Positions 17,518 through 27,827 of a DNA stretch of 64,000 bases are shown here, piece by piece. Source of the DNA: Piscinibacter sp. XHJ-5 (GTDB lineage: Bacteria > Pseudomonadota > Gammaproteobacteria > Burkholderiales > Burkholderiaceae_C); assembly GCF_029855045.1 (NCBI RefSeq), contig NZ_CP123228.1, forward strand, positions 4,340,001 to 4,404,000, in the 5' to 3' direction. The notes under the pieces are model-generated. The model worked only from the letters and a program-made list of their open reading frames with translations. It was not told the DNA's origin and made no database searches. The position numbers were made by a program, and so were the translations under genes. The number at the start of each line of letters is the position of its first letter. The first letter of the stretch is position 1.

Positions 17518-17994
17518 ATGAAAACCTACATGGCCATCAAGGCGGAGATCGCGAAACTCGAGAAACAAGCGCAAGCTGCACGCAAGGCCGAAGTCGCGGA
17601 AGTCGTCCGAAAGATCAAGGAAGCGATCGCCGCTTACGGCTTGACGGCCAACGACCTGGGGCTGGGGCGCGGCGCGGCTTCGAAGGCCAGGACCCCCGGT
17701 GCCGCCAAGCCGAGATCGCGCCCGTCGATCGGCATGGCGAAATACCGTGATCCCGCCACCGGAAAGACCTGGACCGGGCAAGGCAGACCGCCCGCCTGGA
17801 TCACGGACGCCAAGGACCGCGACGCTTTCCTGATCGAAGGTGCCACGCGGGGCGGCGGATCGAACGGCCTGGCAAAGACGACTCGCAAGCCCCGCGCCGC
17901 CGTCAAGCGCAAGGGCCGCCCCGGCCGCAAGTCGACCGCCGCCGCCACCAAGACCGGGGCCGTGCAGATCGAGTCCAGCGCGGCATCCGAATAA
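17518..17994 (+). CDS. H-NS histone-like nucleoid protein
   Basis: The product has 158 residues. The N-terminal helix (about 1-50, KAEIAKLEKQAQAARKAEVA) is a coiled-coil dimerisation region. The DNA-binding segment is KYRDPATGKTWTGQGRPPAW (about 75-95), with the family core TWTGQGRPP. The tail is Lys/Arg/Ala-rich, with KRKGRPGRKS resembling an AT-hook. This tail is longer than in enterobacterial H-NS but common in Burkholderiales. It binds curved or AT-rich DNA and silences foreign genes. The ATG follows CAAGGAAAC by a short gap. Confidence 0.92.
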   Translation: MKTYMAIKAEIAKLEKQAQAARKAEVAEVVRKIKEAIAAYGLTANDLGLGRGAASKARTPGAAKPRSRPSIGMAKYRDPATGKTWTGQGRPPAWITDAKDRDAFLIEGATRGGGSNGLAKTTRKPRAAVKRKGRPGRKSTAAATKTGAVQIESSAASE

Positions 17995-18031
17995 GCCGCG
18001 AACCTGCCGCGCATGCGCGCCTCCAACGCGC

Positions 18032-18550
18032 ATGCGCCGCTTTCTCGTTCATCTGCTCGCGGCATCGGCCTTCAGCAGCGCCGGGGCTGAGGAAAGCGAT
18101 CGCCTGAGGTCGCCCGGCTGCGTGCAGGCTCTGGCCGCGCTGCAGGCGCAGGAAGCCCGGCATGCACCGGCCCCGGCGGCAGACCGGGCCGCACAGACGT
18201 CTCCACCGCGTCGACGCGAGGACCAGCAGCAGCTCGAAGCGCTGCGCCGCGAGGCCGCGCGCGCCTGCCTGGGCGGCACGGGCGATCCCACGACGCCCAC
18301 GCAGCGCGAGCCGACGCCGAATGCCGTGCCCCCCGCCCCCACGCGCCCGACGATCCCGCCAGCCAGTCCCGCCGCCATTCCCGCGCCCGCGTTGCCGTCG
18401 CCGCCAACCGTCAGGCCCTCAGGCGTCGCTTCTTGCGACGGCACCGGCTGCTGGACGACCGACGGCATCCGCCTGCGCCGCTCCGGACCCGTGCTCGTGG
18501 GACCACGCGGTCCGTGCACCCAGCATGGCAGCCTGCTGCGCTGCCCGTAA
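18032..18550 (+). CDS. Hypothetical secreted Pro-rich protein with C-terminal Cys/Gly module
   Basis: The product has 172 residues. The N-terminus MRRFLVHLLAASAFSSAGAE looks like a signal peptide. Residues 30-90 are charged and helical with two Cys, residues 90-130 are a Pro/Ala-rich linker, and the end reads CDGTGCWTTDGIRLRRSGP followed by LLRCP. The C-terminal layout of four Cys with Gly suggests a small disulfide domain. The third codon positions are GC-rich across the frame, which supports real coding. No function is recognised. Confidence 0.7.
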   Translation: MRRFLVHLLAASAFSSAGAEESDRLRSPGCVQALAALQAQEARHAPAPAADRAAQTSPPRRREDQQQLEALRREAARACLGGTGDPTTPTQREPTPNAVPPAPTRPTIPPASPAAIPAPALPSPPTVRPSGVASCDGTGCWTTDGIRLRRSGPVLVGPRGPCTQHGSLLRCP

Positions 18551-18576
18551 GCGTGCAGCGCCCCGTGTGATCCGCC

Positions 18577-19077
18577 TCACGCCGGCAACGGCAGCGCGCT
18601 GGTGCACTTGATCTCGTCCATGCAGACGCTGGAGCGCACCGCGGCGACGCCCGGCAGCCGCATCAGCGTGTCCATCAGGAAGCGCGACAGCGCGGGCAGG
18701 TCGCGCGCCACCACCTTCAGCACGTAGTCGAAGTCGCCGGTGACGGAATAGCACTCCTGCACCTCGGGCAGGTTGGCCAGCAGGTCCTTGAACTTCTGCA
18801 GCTCGCGAATGTGGCTGCGCTCCATCGACACATGGATGAAGGCGACCACCGTGAGCCCCATGCGCGCGGCATTCAGGCGCGTCTCGTAGCGGCCGACATA
18901 GCCCGCCTCCTCCAGCCGCCGGTGCCGGCGGTGGCACTGCGCCGGTGACAGGTTGGCCGCCTCCGCCAGCTCGAGGTTGCTGGCCCGCGCGTGACCCTGC
19001 AGGTGGTCCAGGATCCTGAGGTCGATTCGATCCAGATCAAGCTCGTACAAGTTCGTCTCCTCCAAAGCGTCTTTCAT
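18577..19077 (-). CDS. Lrp/AsnC family transcriptional regulator
   Basis: The product has 166 residues. The N-terminal winged helix-turn-helix spans about residues 15-65 (LDRIDLRILDHLQGHARASN, then LAEAANLSPAQCHRRHRRLE). The C-terminal RAM/AsnC effector domain follows (VQECYSVTGDFDYVLKVVA). It is divergent from an ABC uptake and amino-acid catabolism run, so it is the likely local regulator, sensing an amino acid. A 20-base palindrome sits directly upstream of its start. The match is good; the effector is inferred only from the neighbours. Confidence 0.93.
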   Translation of the reverse strand: MKDALEETNLYELDLDRIDLRILDHLQGHARASNLELAEAANLSPAQCHRRHRRLEEAGYVGRYETRLNAARMGLTVVAFIHVSMERSHIRELQKFKDLLANLPEVQECYSVTGDFDYVLKVVARDLPALSRFLMDTLMRLPGVAAVRSSVCMDEIKCTSALPLPA

Positions 19078-19078
19078 G

Positions 19079-19098
19079 CAATCCGATTCCTCGGATTG
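19079..19098. promoter_or_regulatory. Candidate Lrp-type operator (perfect 8-base inverted repeat)
   Basis: CAATCCGATTCCTCGGATTG is a perfect inverted repeat with 8-base arms around TTCC. It begins one base upstream of the Lrp-family gene start, in the divergent region shared with the ABC transporter operon. The position fits autoregulation and control of the divergent genes. It is not the classical E. coli Lrp consensus. Confidence 0.5.
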
Positions 19099-19255
19099 GG
19101 GTTCACCCGGCGATCTTATGCAAAGAAATTCGCCACCCCGACTTCTAAAGTTTCATCCAGGCCGAGCCCGCAATTTCGGCCTTTCCTCCCCGAGATCGCG
19201 CCATGAGCGCCCGGTCTCCGCCCCGACCCCAGGTGATCGCCCTTAGGACCGCTTC

Positions 19256-20230
19256 ATGCAACATTCTTTCTTCCGCCCCCGCCTCGCCGCCCTGTCGCTC
19301 GCCCTCGCCGGCTTCGCTGCCGCCGGCTTCGCCGCCGACAAGTCGGTCGCGCTGACTGCCATCGTCGAGCATCCCGCCCTCGACGCCGCGCGTGACGGCG
19401 TCAAGGACGAGCTGAAGGCCGCCGGCTTCGAAGCCGGCAAGAACCTGCGCTTCGAGTACCAGAGCGCGCAAGGCAACAGCGGAACCGCCGCGCAGATCGC
19501 GCGCAAATACGTCGGCGAGAAGCCTGACGTCATCGTCGCCATCGCCACCCCGTCGGCGCAGGCCGTCGTCGCGGCGACCAAGGACATCCCGGTGGTCTAC
19601 AGCGCCGTCACCGACCCGGTGGCCGCCAAGCTGGTCAAGACCTGGGACGCCTCGGGCACCAACGTGACCGGCGTGTCCGACTTGTCGCCGCTGCCGCGCC
19701 ACCTCGAGCTGATCAAGAAGGTGTCCCCGAGCGCCAGGCGTGTGGGCGTGATCTACAGCCCCGGCGAAGCCAACTCGGTGGCGATCGTCGATGCGCTGAA
19801 GAAGGCGATCGGCCCGGCCGGCCTCACGCTGGTCGAGGCGCCCGCCGCGCGCACCGTCGACGTGGCCAGCGCCGCGCAGAGCCTCGTGGGCAAGGCCGAC
19901 GTGATCTACGCGCCGACCGACAACAACGTGATGTCGGCCTTCGAAGGAATCGTCAAGGTCGCGCAGCAGGCCAGGATCCCGGTCGTGGCCGCCGACACCG
20001 ATGCGGTCAAGCGCGGCGCCGTCGCGGCGCTGGGCCTGAACTACTACGACCTCGGCCGCCAGACCGGCAAGGTGGTGGTGCGCATCCTCAACGGCGAAGC
20101 CGCGGGCAAGATTGCGTCGCAGGTCAGCAGCACCTTCGAGCTGCACGTGAATCCGGCAGCCGCGCAGAAGCAGGGCGTGACGCTCAGCGAGGAGCTGCTC
20201 AAGACGGCGAAGGTCGTCGCCGGGAAGTGA
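19256..20230 (+). CDS. ABC transporter substrate-binding protein (ABC_sub_bind, TrpX-like)
   Basis: The product has 324 residues, with a signal peptide ending near AAGFAA (about residue 24). The fold of two Rossmann-like lobes is shown by VALTAIVEHPALDAARDGVK, then PDVIVAIATPSAQAVVAATK and IPVVYSAVTDPVAAKLV. These are characteristic of the ABC_sub_bind family, which includes TrpX proteins for aromatic amino-acid uptake. It is followed by a matching permease and ATPase. Next to an amino-acid dehydrogenase and HPPD, uptake of tyrosine or phenylalanine is a fair inference. Confidence 0.9.
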   Translation: MQHSFFRPRLAALSLALAGFAAAGFAADKSVALTAIVEHPALDAARDGVKDELKAAGFEAGKNLRFEYQSAQGNSGTAAQIARKYVGEKPDVIVAIATPSAQAVVAATKDIPVVYSAVTDPVAAKLVKTWDASGTNVTGVSDLSPLPRHLELIKKVSPSARRVGVIYSPGEANSVAIVDALKKAIGPAGLTLVEAPAARTVDVASAAQSLVGKADVIYAPTDNNVMSAFEGIVKVAQQARIPVVAADTDAVKRGAVAALGLNYYDLGRQTGKVVVRILNGEAAGKIASQVSSTFELHVNPAAAQKQGVTLSEELLKTAKVVAGK

Positions 20231-20325
20231 GCACGCGGCGCTGCGGCGCCGCCTGCTCTCACAAGAGAGAACTGCCTCCCGGGAAGCATGCTTCTCGTCG
20301 ACACCGCCTTCGCCCTGGAACCCCC

Positions 20326-21249
20326 ATGTCGCTCATTGCATCCCTGGGCGCGCTCGAGATCGGACTGATCTTCGGATTGGTCGCGCTCGGCGTGTTCCTC
20401 TCGTTTCGCGTCATCAACTTTCCCGACCTCACGGTCGACGGAAGCTTCCCGCTCGGCGGTGCCGTCGCGGCGGCCCTGATCGTCGCCGGCTGGAATCCCT
20501 TCGCCGCGACGGCGATGGCGATCGCCGCCGGTGCGCTGGCGGGCGCGCTTACCGCCTGGCTCAACGTGCACCTGCGCATCATGCAGCTGCTGGCGAGCAT
20601 CCTCGTGATGATCGCGCTGTACTCGATCAATCTGCGCGTGATGGGCAAGCCCAACGTCGCGCTGATCAACGAGCCCACGGTGTTCAGCATGGTCGCCGTC
20701 GACGGCCTGCCCGAGGTGTGGCTCAAGCCGCTGGTGCTGCTGGTCGTGGTGATCGCGGCCAAGGGACTGCTGGACATGTTCTTCGCCTCCGAGCTCGGCC
20801 TGGCGATGCGCGCCACCGGCGGCAATCCGCGCATGGCCCGCGCGCAGGGCATCTCGACCGACCGCCAGACCCTGGCCGGCCTGGCGCTGTCGAACGCGCT
20901 GGTGGCGCTGGCCGGCGCGCTGTTCGTGCAGTCGCAGGGCGGCGCCGACATCTCGATGGGCGTGGGCACCATCGTCATCGGCCTGGCGGCCGTCATCATC
21001 GGCGAGACCCTGCTGCCGGCGCGCAGCCTGATGCTGACCACGCTGGCCTGCATCCTCGGCGCGGTGCTGTACCGCTTCTTCATCGCCGCCGCCCTCAACA
21101 CCGACTTTCTGGGCCTGCAGGCGCAGGACCTGAACCTGGTGACCGCGGTGCTGGTGGCGCTCGCGCTGCTCGTGCCCGGCTACCGTCGCAAGCTCGCCGG
21201 CTGGCTGCCGCGACGCCGCCCGCACCCTGTCCGCAAGGAGGCCCAGTGA
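20326..21249 (+). CDS. ABC transporter permease (BPD_transp_2 family)
   Basis: The product has 307 residues. The ATG at 20326 opens MSLIASLGALEIGLIFGLVA; the open frame further upstream has no membrane character. About eight transmembrane segments are seen, with FPDLTVDGSFPLGGAVAAAL and MRATGGNPRMARAQGI, the conserved cytoplasmic coupling loop of this family. It belongs with the substrate-binding protein upstream and the ATPase downstream, which overlaps by one base. Confidence 0.9.
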   Translation: MSLIASLGALEIGLIFGLVALGVFLSFRVINFPDLTVDGSFPLGGAVAAALIVAGWNPFAATAMAIAAGALAGALTAWLNVHLRIMQLLASILVMIALYSINLRVMGKPNVALINEPTVFSMVAVDGLPEVWLKPLVLLVVVIAAKGLLDMFFASELGLAMRATGGNPRMARAQGISTDRQTLAGLALSNALVALAGALFVQSQGGADISMGVGTIVIGLAAVIIGETLLPARSLMLTTLACILGAVLYRFFIAAALNTDFLGLQAQDLNLVTAVLVALALLVPGYRRKLAGWLPRRRPHPVRKEAQ

Positions 21250-22043
21250 TGCTGCGCGCCCAACGTCTCGAGATGACCTTCAACCCCGGCACGCCGATCG
21301 AGAACCGCGTGCTTCGCGGCCTCGATCTGGAGATCGCGACCGGCCAGTTCGTCACCGTGATCGGCTCCAACGGCGCCGGCAAGTCGACCTTCCTCAATGC
21401 CGTGAGCGGCGACCTGATCGTCGACCGCGGCAGCCTGCACATCGACGGCCGCGACGTGACCCGGCTGCCGGCGGCGCAGCGCGCCGGCATGGTGGCCCGC
21501 GTGTTCCAGGACCCGATGGCCGGCACCTGCGAAAGCCTGACCATCGAGGAGAACATGGCGCTGGCGTGCAAGCGCGGCGAGCGCCGCGGCTTCGGCTTCT
21601 CGATCAACCGCCGACTGCGCGAGCAGTTCCGCGAGAAGCTGGCGCTGCTCAAGCTGGGGCTGGAGAACCGACTCACCGACCGCATCGGCCTGCTGTCGGG
21701 CGGCCAGCGCCAGGCCGTGAGCCTGCTGATGGCCTCGCTGAAGCCCTCGCGCATCCTGCTGCTCGACGAGCACACCGCCGCGCTCGATCCCAAGACCGCC
21801 GCCTTCGTGCTCGAGCTCACCGCGCGCATCGTCGAAGGCGCCAAGCTGACCGCGATGATGGTCACGCACTCGATGCGCCAGGCGCTCGACTACGGCAGCC
21901 GCACCGTCATGCTGCACGAAGGCCGTGTGATCCTCGACGTGTCGGGCCCCGAGCGCAGGAGCATGGGCGTGGAAGACCTGCTGCACCTGTTCGAGAAGAC
22001 CCGCGGCGAGAAGCTGGACGACGACAAGTTGTTGCTGGCCTAG
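21249..22043 (+). CDS. ABC transporter ATP-binding protein
   Basis: The product has 264 residues. Walker A is GSNGAGKST (about 41-49), the signature is LLSGGQRQAVSLL, and Walker B is ILLLDEHTAALD, followed by the switch His in MMVTHSMRQAL. The ATG overlaps the permease stop (TGATG). A GTG one codon earlier is an alternative. It powers the uptake system encoded by the two upstream genes. Confidence 0.94.
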   Translation: MLRAQRLEMTFNPGTPIENRVLRGLDLEIATGQFVTVIGSNGAGKSTFLNAVSGDLIVDRGSLHIDGRDVTRLPAAQRAGMVARVFQDPMAGTCESLTIEENMALACKRGERRGFGFSINRRLREQFREKLALLKLGLENRLTDRIGLLSGGQRQAVSLLMASLKPSRILLLDEHTAALDPKTAAFVLELTARIVEGAKLTAMMVTHSMRQALDYGSRTVMLHEGRVILDVSGPERRSMGVEDLLHLFEKTRGEKLDDDKLLLA

Positions 22044-22083
22044 GCCACTAGCCTCCAACCAGACCCATACCCAGAGAATTGCG

Positions 22084-23333
22084 ATGAAGGAACTGCTGAA
22101 ACGCTTCGAATCCAAGGCCCCCGAGATCGTCTTCGAGTGGCACGACAGCGAGACCCCGGCCAAGGGCTGGGTCGTCATCAACTCGCTGCGCGGCGGCGCC
22201 GCCGGCGGCGGCACGCGCATGCGCCGCGGCCTCGATCGCCGCGAGGTCGAGTCGCTGGCCAAGACGATGGAGGTGAAGTTCTCCGTCTCCGGCCCGGCCA
22301 TCGGCGGCGCCAAGTCGGGCATCGCCTTCGACCCGGCCGATCCGCGCAAGGACGGCGTGCTGCGCCGCTGGTACAAGGCGGTCACGCCGCTGCTGAAGAC
22401 GTACTACGGCACCGGCGGCGACCTCAACGTCGACGAGGTGCACGAGGTGATTCCCATCACCGAGAGCTTCGGCCTGTGGCACCCGCAGGAAGGGGTGGTC
22501 AACGGCCACTTCCAGCCGAGCGAGAGCGAGCGCATCCAGAAGGTCGGCCAGCTCCGACTCGGCGTGGCCAAGGTGGTCGAGGACCCGCGCTACACGCCCG
22601 ACATGCGGCGCAAGTACCTCGTCGCCGACCTGATCACGGGATGGGGCGTGGCCGAGTCGGTGCTGCACTACTACCGCCTCTACGGCGTTTCACCGGCCCG
22701 GTCCGTGTCAGGCAAGCGGGTCATCGTGCAGGGCTGGGGCAACGTCGGTTCGGCGGCCGCCTACTACCTGTCACAGGCAGGCGCCCGCGTGGTCGGCATC
22801 ATCGACCGCGACGGCGGCGTGATCAATGCGGAAGGATTCAGCGGCGACGAGATCCGCAGCCTGTTCCTCGCCAAGCAAGGCAACAAGCTGGTCGCCCCCG
22901 GCATGCTCCCGTTCGAGGAGATCGACAGGCGCATCTGGAGCCTGGGCGCCGAGATCTTCCTCCCCTGCGCGGCATCGCGCCTGGTGACGCGCGAGCAGGT
23001 CGAGCGGATGGTCATCGCCGGCCTGGAAGTCGTGTCCAGCGGCGCCAACGTGCCGTTCGCGGACCCCGAGATCTTCTACGGCGCGATCTACGAGCACGCG
23101 GACTCAAAGGTCGCGGTGATCCCCGACTTCATCGCCAACTGCGGCATGGCACGCGCCTTCGCCTTCCTGATGCAGCGCGACGTTGAAATCTCCGACGAAG
23201 CGATCTTCGGCGACGTGTCGGCCACCATCGCCACGGCGCTCGAGCGCTGCCATGCACGCTCGAGCCGGCAGCAGGGCATCGCCAGCACGGCGTTCGAGAT
23301 CGCCCTCGATCAACTGGTCCAGGGCGCAACACC

Positions 23334-23337
<4 letters not shown>
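22084..23337 (+). CDS. Glu/Leu/Phe/Val dehydrogenase family amino-acid dehydrogenase
   Basis: The product has 417 residues. The substrate domain shows [15 protein letters not shown] with a catalytic Lys, then [15 protein letters not shown]. The NAD(P) Rossmann domain shows [17 protein letters not shown]. Family enzymes deaminate amino acids to 2-oxo acids. The stop overlaps the HPPD start by four bases (ATGA), and HPPD consumes 4-hydroxyphenylpyruvate. Oxidative deamination of tyrosine, or phenylalanine, is therefore the most economical role here. That specificity is inferred from context, not from active-site residues. Confidence 0.9.
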
Positions 23338-24422
<1,085 letters not shown>

Positions 24423-24634
24423 GCGAAGGCGCCTCGCCACGGCGCGGAGCAAACGACGTCCCAAATTGCATGACGTTGTGCGCATTTGCGCATGGGTGGG
24501 AGGTTGGCATTGCGACACGCTGAGCTGCGCCCGCAGCAGCCGCACGGGCCGTGGCATTCGTGAGCAGGGTGGAGCGCAGCGGGATCCGATGCGCTCCAGG
24601 CAGGGGCGGGTACGCCGCGTGCTCTGTGTCCTGC

Positions 24635-25384
24635 ATGACACCGACCACTGCACCTACCGCACCTGCCTGGACCCTGTTCGGCATCGAACCGCTTCGCGCC
24701 GCGCTCGAATACGCCAGCATGCACCTGATGGACAAGGCCACCCTGCCCTCCGGCGATGGACACCCGGTGGTGATCTTCCCGGGGCTGGCCGCCGACCGTC
24801 ATTCGATCGCACCGCTGAAGGATTTCTGCCAGCGCCTGGGCTACGCCGCGTATGACTGGGGCAGAGGCTTCAACACGGGCCCGCAGGGCGACGTGGACCG
24901 GTGGATCGACGACCTGGCGCAGCACGTGAGCGAGCTGACGTCGGCGCACCGCCAGCGCGTGAGCCTCGTCGGCTGGAGCCTCGGCGGCATCTATGCGCGC
25001 GAGGTCGCCAAGAAGCTGACGGGCCGGGTGCGCCAGGTCATCACCATCGGAACGCCCTTCGCCGGCACGATGGAGCAGAACAACGTCACCTGGGTCTACC
25101 GCCTCGTCAACGGGCAGAAGCCGCTGATCGACGAGACGCTGATGGCGCGGCTGCGCACGGCGCCCCAGGTGCCCACGACGTCGATCTTCAGCCGCAGCGA
25201 CGGCGTGGTCGCCTGGGAGGCCTGCATCCAGCCCGGCAACGCGGCGCACACCGAGAACATCGAGGTGCAGGGCAGCCATTGCGGCCTGGGCTGGAACCCC
25301 GAGGTGCTGGCCGTCGTCGCCGACCGCTTGCGCCAGCGCGAGAACGCCTGGCGGCGCCACCCGCGCAGCATGGCGCCGAGCTGA
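24635..25384 (+). CDS. Alpha/beta hydrolase, lipase-like
   Basis: The product has 249 residues from the internal ATG at 24635 (MTPTTAPTAPAWTLFGIE). A longer frame opens at 24551 but has unlike composition. The nucleophile elbow is VGWSLGGIYARE (Ser in GxSxG), the likely acid is Asp in IFSRSDGVVAW, and the His is in VQGSHCGLGWNPE. PVVIFPGLAADRHSIAP is the oxyanion strand. No signal peptide is seen, so it may act inside the cell on esters or lipids. It converges with tupA four bases downstream. Confidence 0.88.
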   Translation: MTPTTAPTAPAWTLFGIEPLRAALEYASMHLMDKATLPSGDGHPVVIFPGLAADRHSIAPLKDFCQRLGYAAYDWGRGFNTGPQGDVDRWIDDLAQHVSELTSAHRQRVSLVGWSLGGIYAREVAKKLTGRVRQVITIGTPFAGTMEQNNVTWVYRLVNGQKPLIDETLMARLRTAPQVPTTSIFSRSDGVVAWEACIQPGNAAHTENIEVQGSHCGLGWNPEVLAVVADRLRQRENAWRRHPRSMAPS

Positions 25385-25388
25385 GCGC

Positions 25389-26222
25389 TCAGGGCTTGGC
25401 GTTGGGGAAGAACAGCTGCTCGCCGCCGATGCGGTAGCCGGAGATCGCGTCCTGCCCCTCGCGCGACACGATCCAGTCGGCGAAGGCCTGCGCCAGCGCC
25501 TTCTTCACGTGCGGATGCCGCGCCGGGTTCACCACGATCACGCCGTACTGGTTGAACAGCCGCTTGTCGCCTTCGACCAGGACGGCCAGGCCGCCGCGGT
25601 TCTTGAAGCTGAGCCAGGTGCCGCGGTCGGTCAGCGCGTAAGCCTCGCTCGACGAGGCGATGTTCAGCGCCGGACCCATGCCGCAGCCGCATTCCTTGTA
25701 GCCGCTCATCTTCGTCGCAGGCGCCTCGATGCCGGCGGCCTTCCAGTAGCGCAGCTCGGCCGCATGCGTGCCGCTCTTGTCGCCGCGCGAGATGAACGAG
25801 GCCTTGGACGACGCCAGCCTGCCCAAGGCCGAGACGATGTCCTTGCCGCGCGTCGCCGCGGGATCGCCGGCCGGTCCGACCAACACGAAGTCGTTGTACA
25901 TGACATCCGTTCGGGCGAGGCCGAAGCCTTCGGCCACCAGCTTCTCCTCGGCCGCGGTGTCGTGCACGAACAGCACGTCGGCGTCGCCGCGCCGGCCCAT
26001 GTCGAGCGCCTGCCCCGTGCCGACGGCGACGACCTTCACGTCGATGCCGGTGGCCTTCTTGAACGCGGGGAGCAGGTGGGCGAACAGCCCCGACTGCTCC
26101 GTGCTGGTGGTCGAGGCCATCACGATGCTGCGGTCCTGCGCGGCGGCCAGGCCGGCCAGGCCCAGGCAAGCCATCAGGAACACGCGGCGCAGGCGGCGTG
26201 CTGCGGCCGAAGTCAGGGTCAT
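25389..26222 (-). CDS. tupA: Tungstate-type ABC substrate-binding protein
   Basis: The product has 277 residues. The N-terminus RRLRRVFLMACLGLAGLAAA is a signal peptide. The mature start RSIVMASTTSTEQSGLFAHL carries the Thr-Thr-Ser-Thr oxyanion-binding loop of TupA/WtpA-type receptors, and SRGDKSGTHAAELRYWKAAG supplies the second site. An in-frame ATG at 26246 overlaps the modE stop (TGATG) and would add eight residues. It ends the mod operon and has no TupB or TupC of its own. It may hand tungstate or molybdate to ModBC. Confidence 0.88.
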   Translation of the reverse strand: MTLTSAAARRLRRVFLMACLGLAGLAAAQDRSIVMASTTSTEQSGLFAHLLPAFKKATGIDVKVVAVGTGQALDMGRRGDADVLFVHDTAAEEKLVAEGFGLARTDVMYNDFVLVGPAGDPAATRGKDIVSALGRLASSKASFISRGDKSGTHAAELRYWKAAGIEAPATKMSGYKECGCGMGPALNIASSSEAYALTDRGTWLSFKNRGGLAVLVEGDKRLFNQYGVIVVNPARHPHVKKALAQAFADWIVSREGQDAISGYRIGGEQLFFPNAKP

Positions 26223-26245
26223 CGTCGTCTCCGTTGGAAAGGACA

Positions 26246-27043
26246 TCACTGCGGCCGGCGCACCGCCAGCATCACCGCATAGGCCTTGAAGACCGCGGTC
26301 GCGCCCTGCCCCACCTTGAGACCGAGCGCGCTGACGGCGTCGTTGGTGACCGTGGCCGTGACCACCTCGCCGCCGGGCAGCGTGACGCCGACCATCGTCG
26401 ACACCGCGCCCTTCTCCAGTCGCGAAATCGTGCCCGCGAGCTGGTTGCGCGCCGACAGCATGTAGTCGCCGAAGTCGGTGACCAGCACGACGGCCGAAGC
26501 CTTGATGAGCGCGAGCGCCTCCTGGCCCTTCTTCAGCTTCATGCCCTTGGCCGCGCCGCTGGTGAGCGCGGCGGTGATCTCGTTGCCGCTGCGCAGCGCG
26601 AGCGTGACGCGCGTGGTCACCTGTCCGGCCTCGATCTGCGCGATGGTGCCGACGAACTGGTTGCGGGCAGTGGTCTTCATGGTCATTCTCCGGAGCGTGC
26701 CGGCCAGCGCCGGCTGTCGAGCGAGCCACGCGTCCTGCTCGCGCAGGAAGCGGTCGTGGGCGGTCTGCAGGCGCCGCCATGCGTCGAGCAGGCCGAGTGC
26801 GGCCGGCGTGAGCCGCGTGCCGCCGCCACCGCTGCCGCCGGTGATGCGCTCGGTGAGCGGCGCATGCGCCAGGTTGCCGGCCGTCTCCAGCAGCAGCCAG
26901 GCGCCCTTGTAGCTGTAGCCCGCGGTGCGCGCCGCCTTGTTGATGGAGCCGGTGCCGGCGATTGCCTCGAGGAGCGCGAAGAAGCGCGCATCGAGTCGCC
27001 CGGCGAGCTTGAGCTCGCCGCTGAGCAGCCCCGCATCACGCAT
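26246..27043 (-). CDS. modE: ModE-type molybdate-responsive regulator with two TOBE (Mop) domains
   Basis: The product has 265 residues. A LysR-like winged HTH at about residues 15-75 (FFALLEAIAGTGSINKAARTAG and YSYKGAWLLLETAGN) is followed by a linker and two Mop/TOBE repeats, ARNQFVGTIAQIEAG...TRVTLAL and ARNQLAGTISRLEKGAVSTM. Both repeats carry the residues that bind molybdate at dimer interfaces. In the family, the loaded protein represses mod transport genes and activates molybdoenzyme genes. Here it overlaps modC by eight bases, as a late gene in the operon it probably controls. Confidence 0.92.
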   Translation of the reverse strand: MRDAGLLSGELKLAGRLDARFFALLEAIAGTGSINKAARTAGYSYKGAWLLLETAGNLAHAPLTERITGGSGGGGTRLTPAALGLLDAWRRLQTAHDRFLREQDAWLARQPALAGTLRRMTMKTTARNQFVGTIAQIEAGQVTTRVTLALRSGNEITAALTSGAAKGMKLKKGQEALALIKASAVVLVTDFGDYMLSARNQLAGTISRLEKGAVSTMVGVTLPGGEVVTATVTNDAVSALGLKVGQGATAVFKAYAVMLAVRRPQ

Positions 27044-27827
27044 GGCCCGGCGCAGCGCCGAGCAGCCTGCGCAGCGTGTCCTCGTGGGGCCGCCGCGGAC
27101 GCCGCAGTGCGGCGGGCAGCAGCGCGTCGCGCTGCGCGGCGCGGCTTTCGGCACGGTCGAGGTCCACCTCGCGCACGATGCGCCCCTCCTCGACCAGGTA
27201 GGCGACGTTGGCCAGGGCCAGCACGTCCTCGATGTCGTGCGAGATCATGACGATGGGGATCTGCCACTGACGGCGCACCTCGGCGAGCTCTTCACGCAGC
27301 GATTGCCGCAGCAGCGGATTGAGCGCCGCGAACGGCTCGTCCAGCAGCAGCGCATCGGGATTGCAGGCCAGTGCACGCGCCAGTGCGACACGCTGCTGCT
27401 GTCCGCCCGAAAGCTTGCTCGGCCGCGCCGACGCCATGTCCTGCAGGCCGAAGCTGGCGAGCAGCGCGTCGACACGCGATGCGTCGGCGGGTTCGAGCCG
27501 CTTGCGCCAGCTGGTCAGGCCGAACGCAACGTTGTCGCGCACCGACAGGTGCGGAAACAGCGCGTAGTGCTGGAACAGGTACCCCAGGCGCCGCTGCGGG
27601 GTCGGCACGTCGATGCCGGCGCGGCTGTCGTAGAGGCTGCGGTGCGCGATGCGCACCCAGCCGGCGGCGGGCGCGAGCAGGCCGGCCATCGCCTGCAGGG
27701 TGAGCGACTTGCCGGCCCCGGACGGCCCGTACAGCGCCACCACGGGCGCATCGCAGGCGAACGCGATGTCCAGCTCGAAGCGCCGGCTGCCATCGATGAC
27801 CGCCAGTTGCAAGGCGACGTCGATCAT
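27036..27827 (-). CDS. modC: Molybdate ABC transporter ATP-binding protein
   Basis: The product has 263 residues. Walker A is YGPSGAGKSLT, the signature LSGGQQQRVALARALA, Walker B DALLLDEPFAALN, and the switch His is in MISHDIEDVL. Typical ModC proteins have about 350 residues with a C-terminal TOBE domain. This one lacks that regulatory domain, and the Mop modules sit in the adjacent ModE. The start at 27827 overlaps the modA stop by four bases. The open frame upstream is a shadow of modA. Confidence 0.93.
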   Translation of the reverse strand: MIDVALQLAVIDGSRRFELDIAFACDAPVVALYGPSGAGKSLTLQAMAGLLAPAAGWVRIAHRSLYDSRAGIDVPTPQRRLGYLFQHYALFPHLSVRDNVAFGLTSWRKRLEPADASRVDALLASFGLQDMASARPSKLSGGQQQRVALARALACNPDALLLDEPFAALNPLLRQSLREELAEVRRQWQIPIVMISHDIEDVLALANVAYLVEEGRIVREVDLDRAESRAAQRDALLPAALRRPRRPHEDTLRRLLGAAPGHA

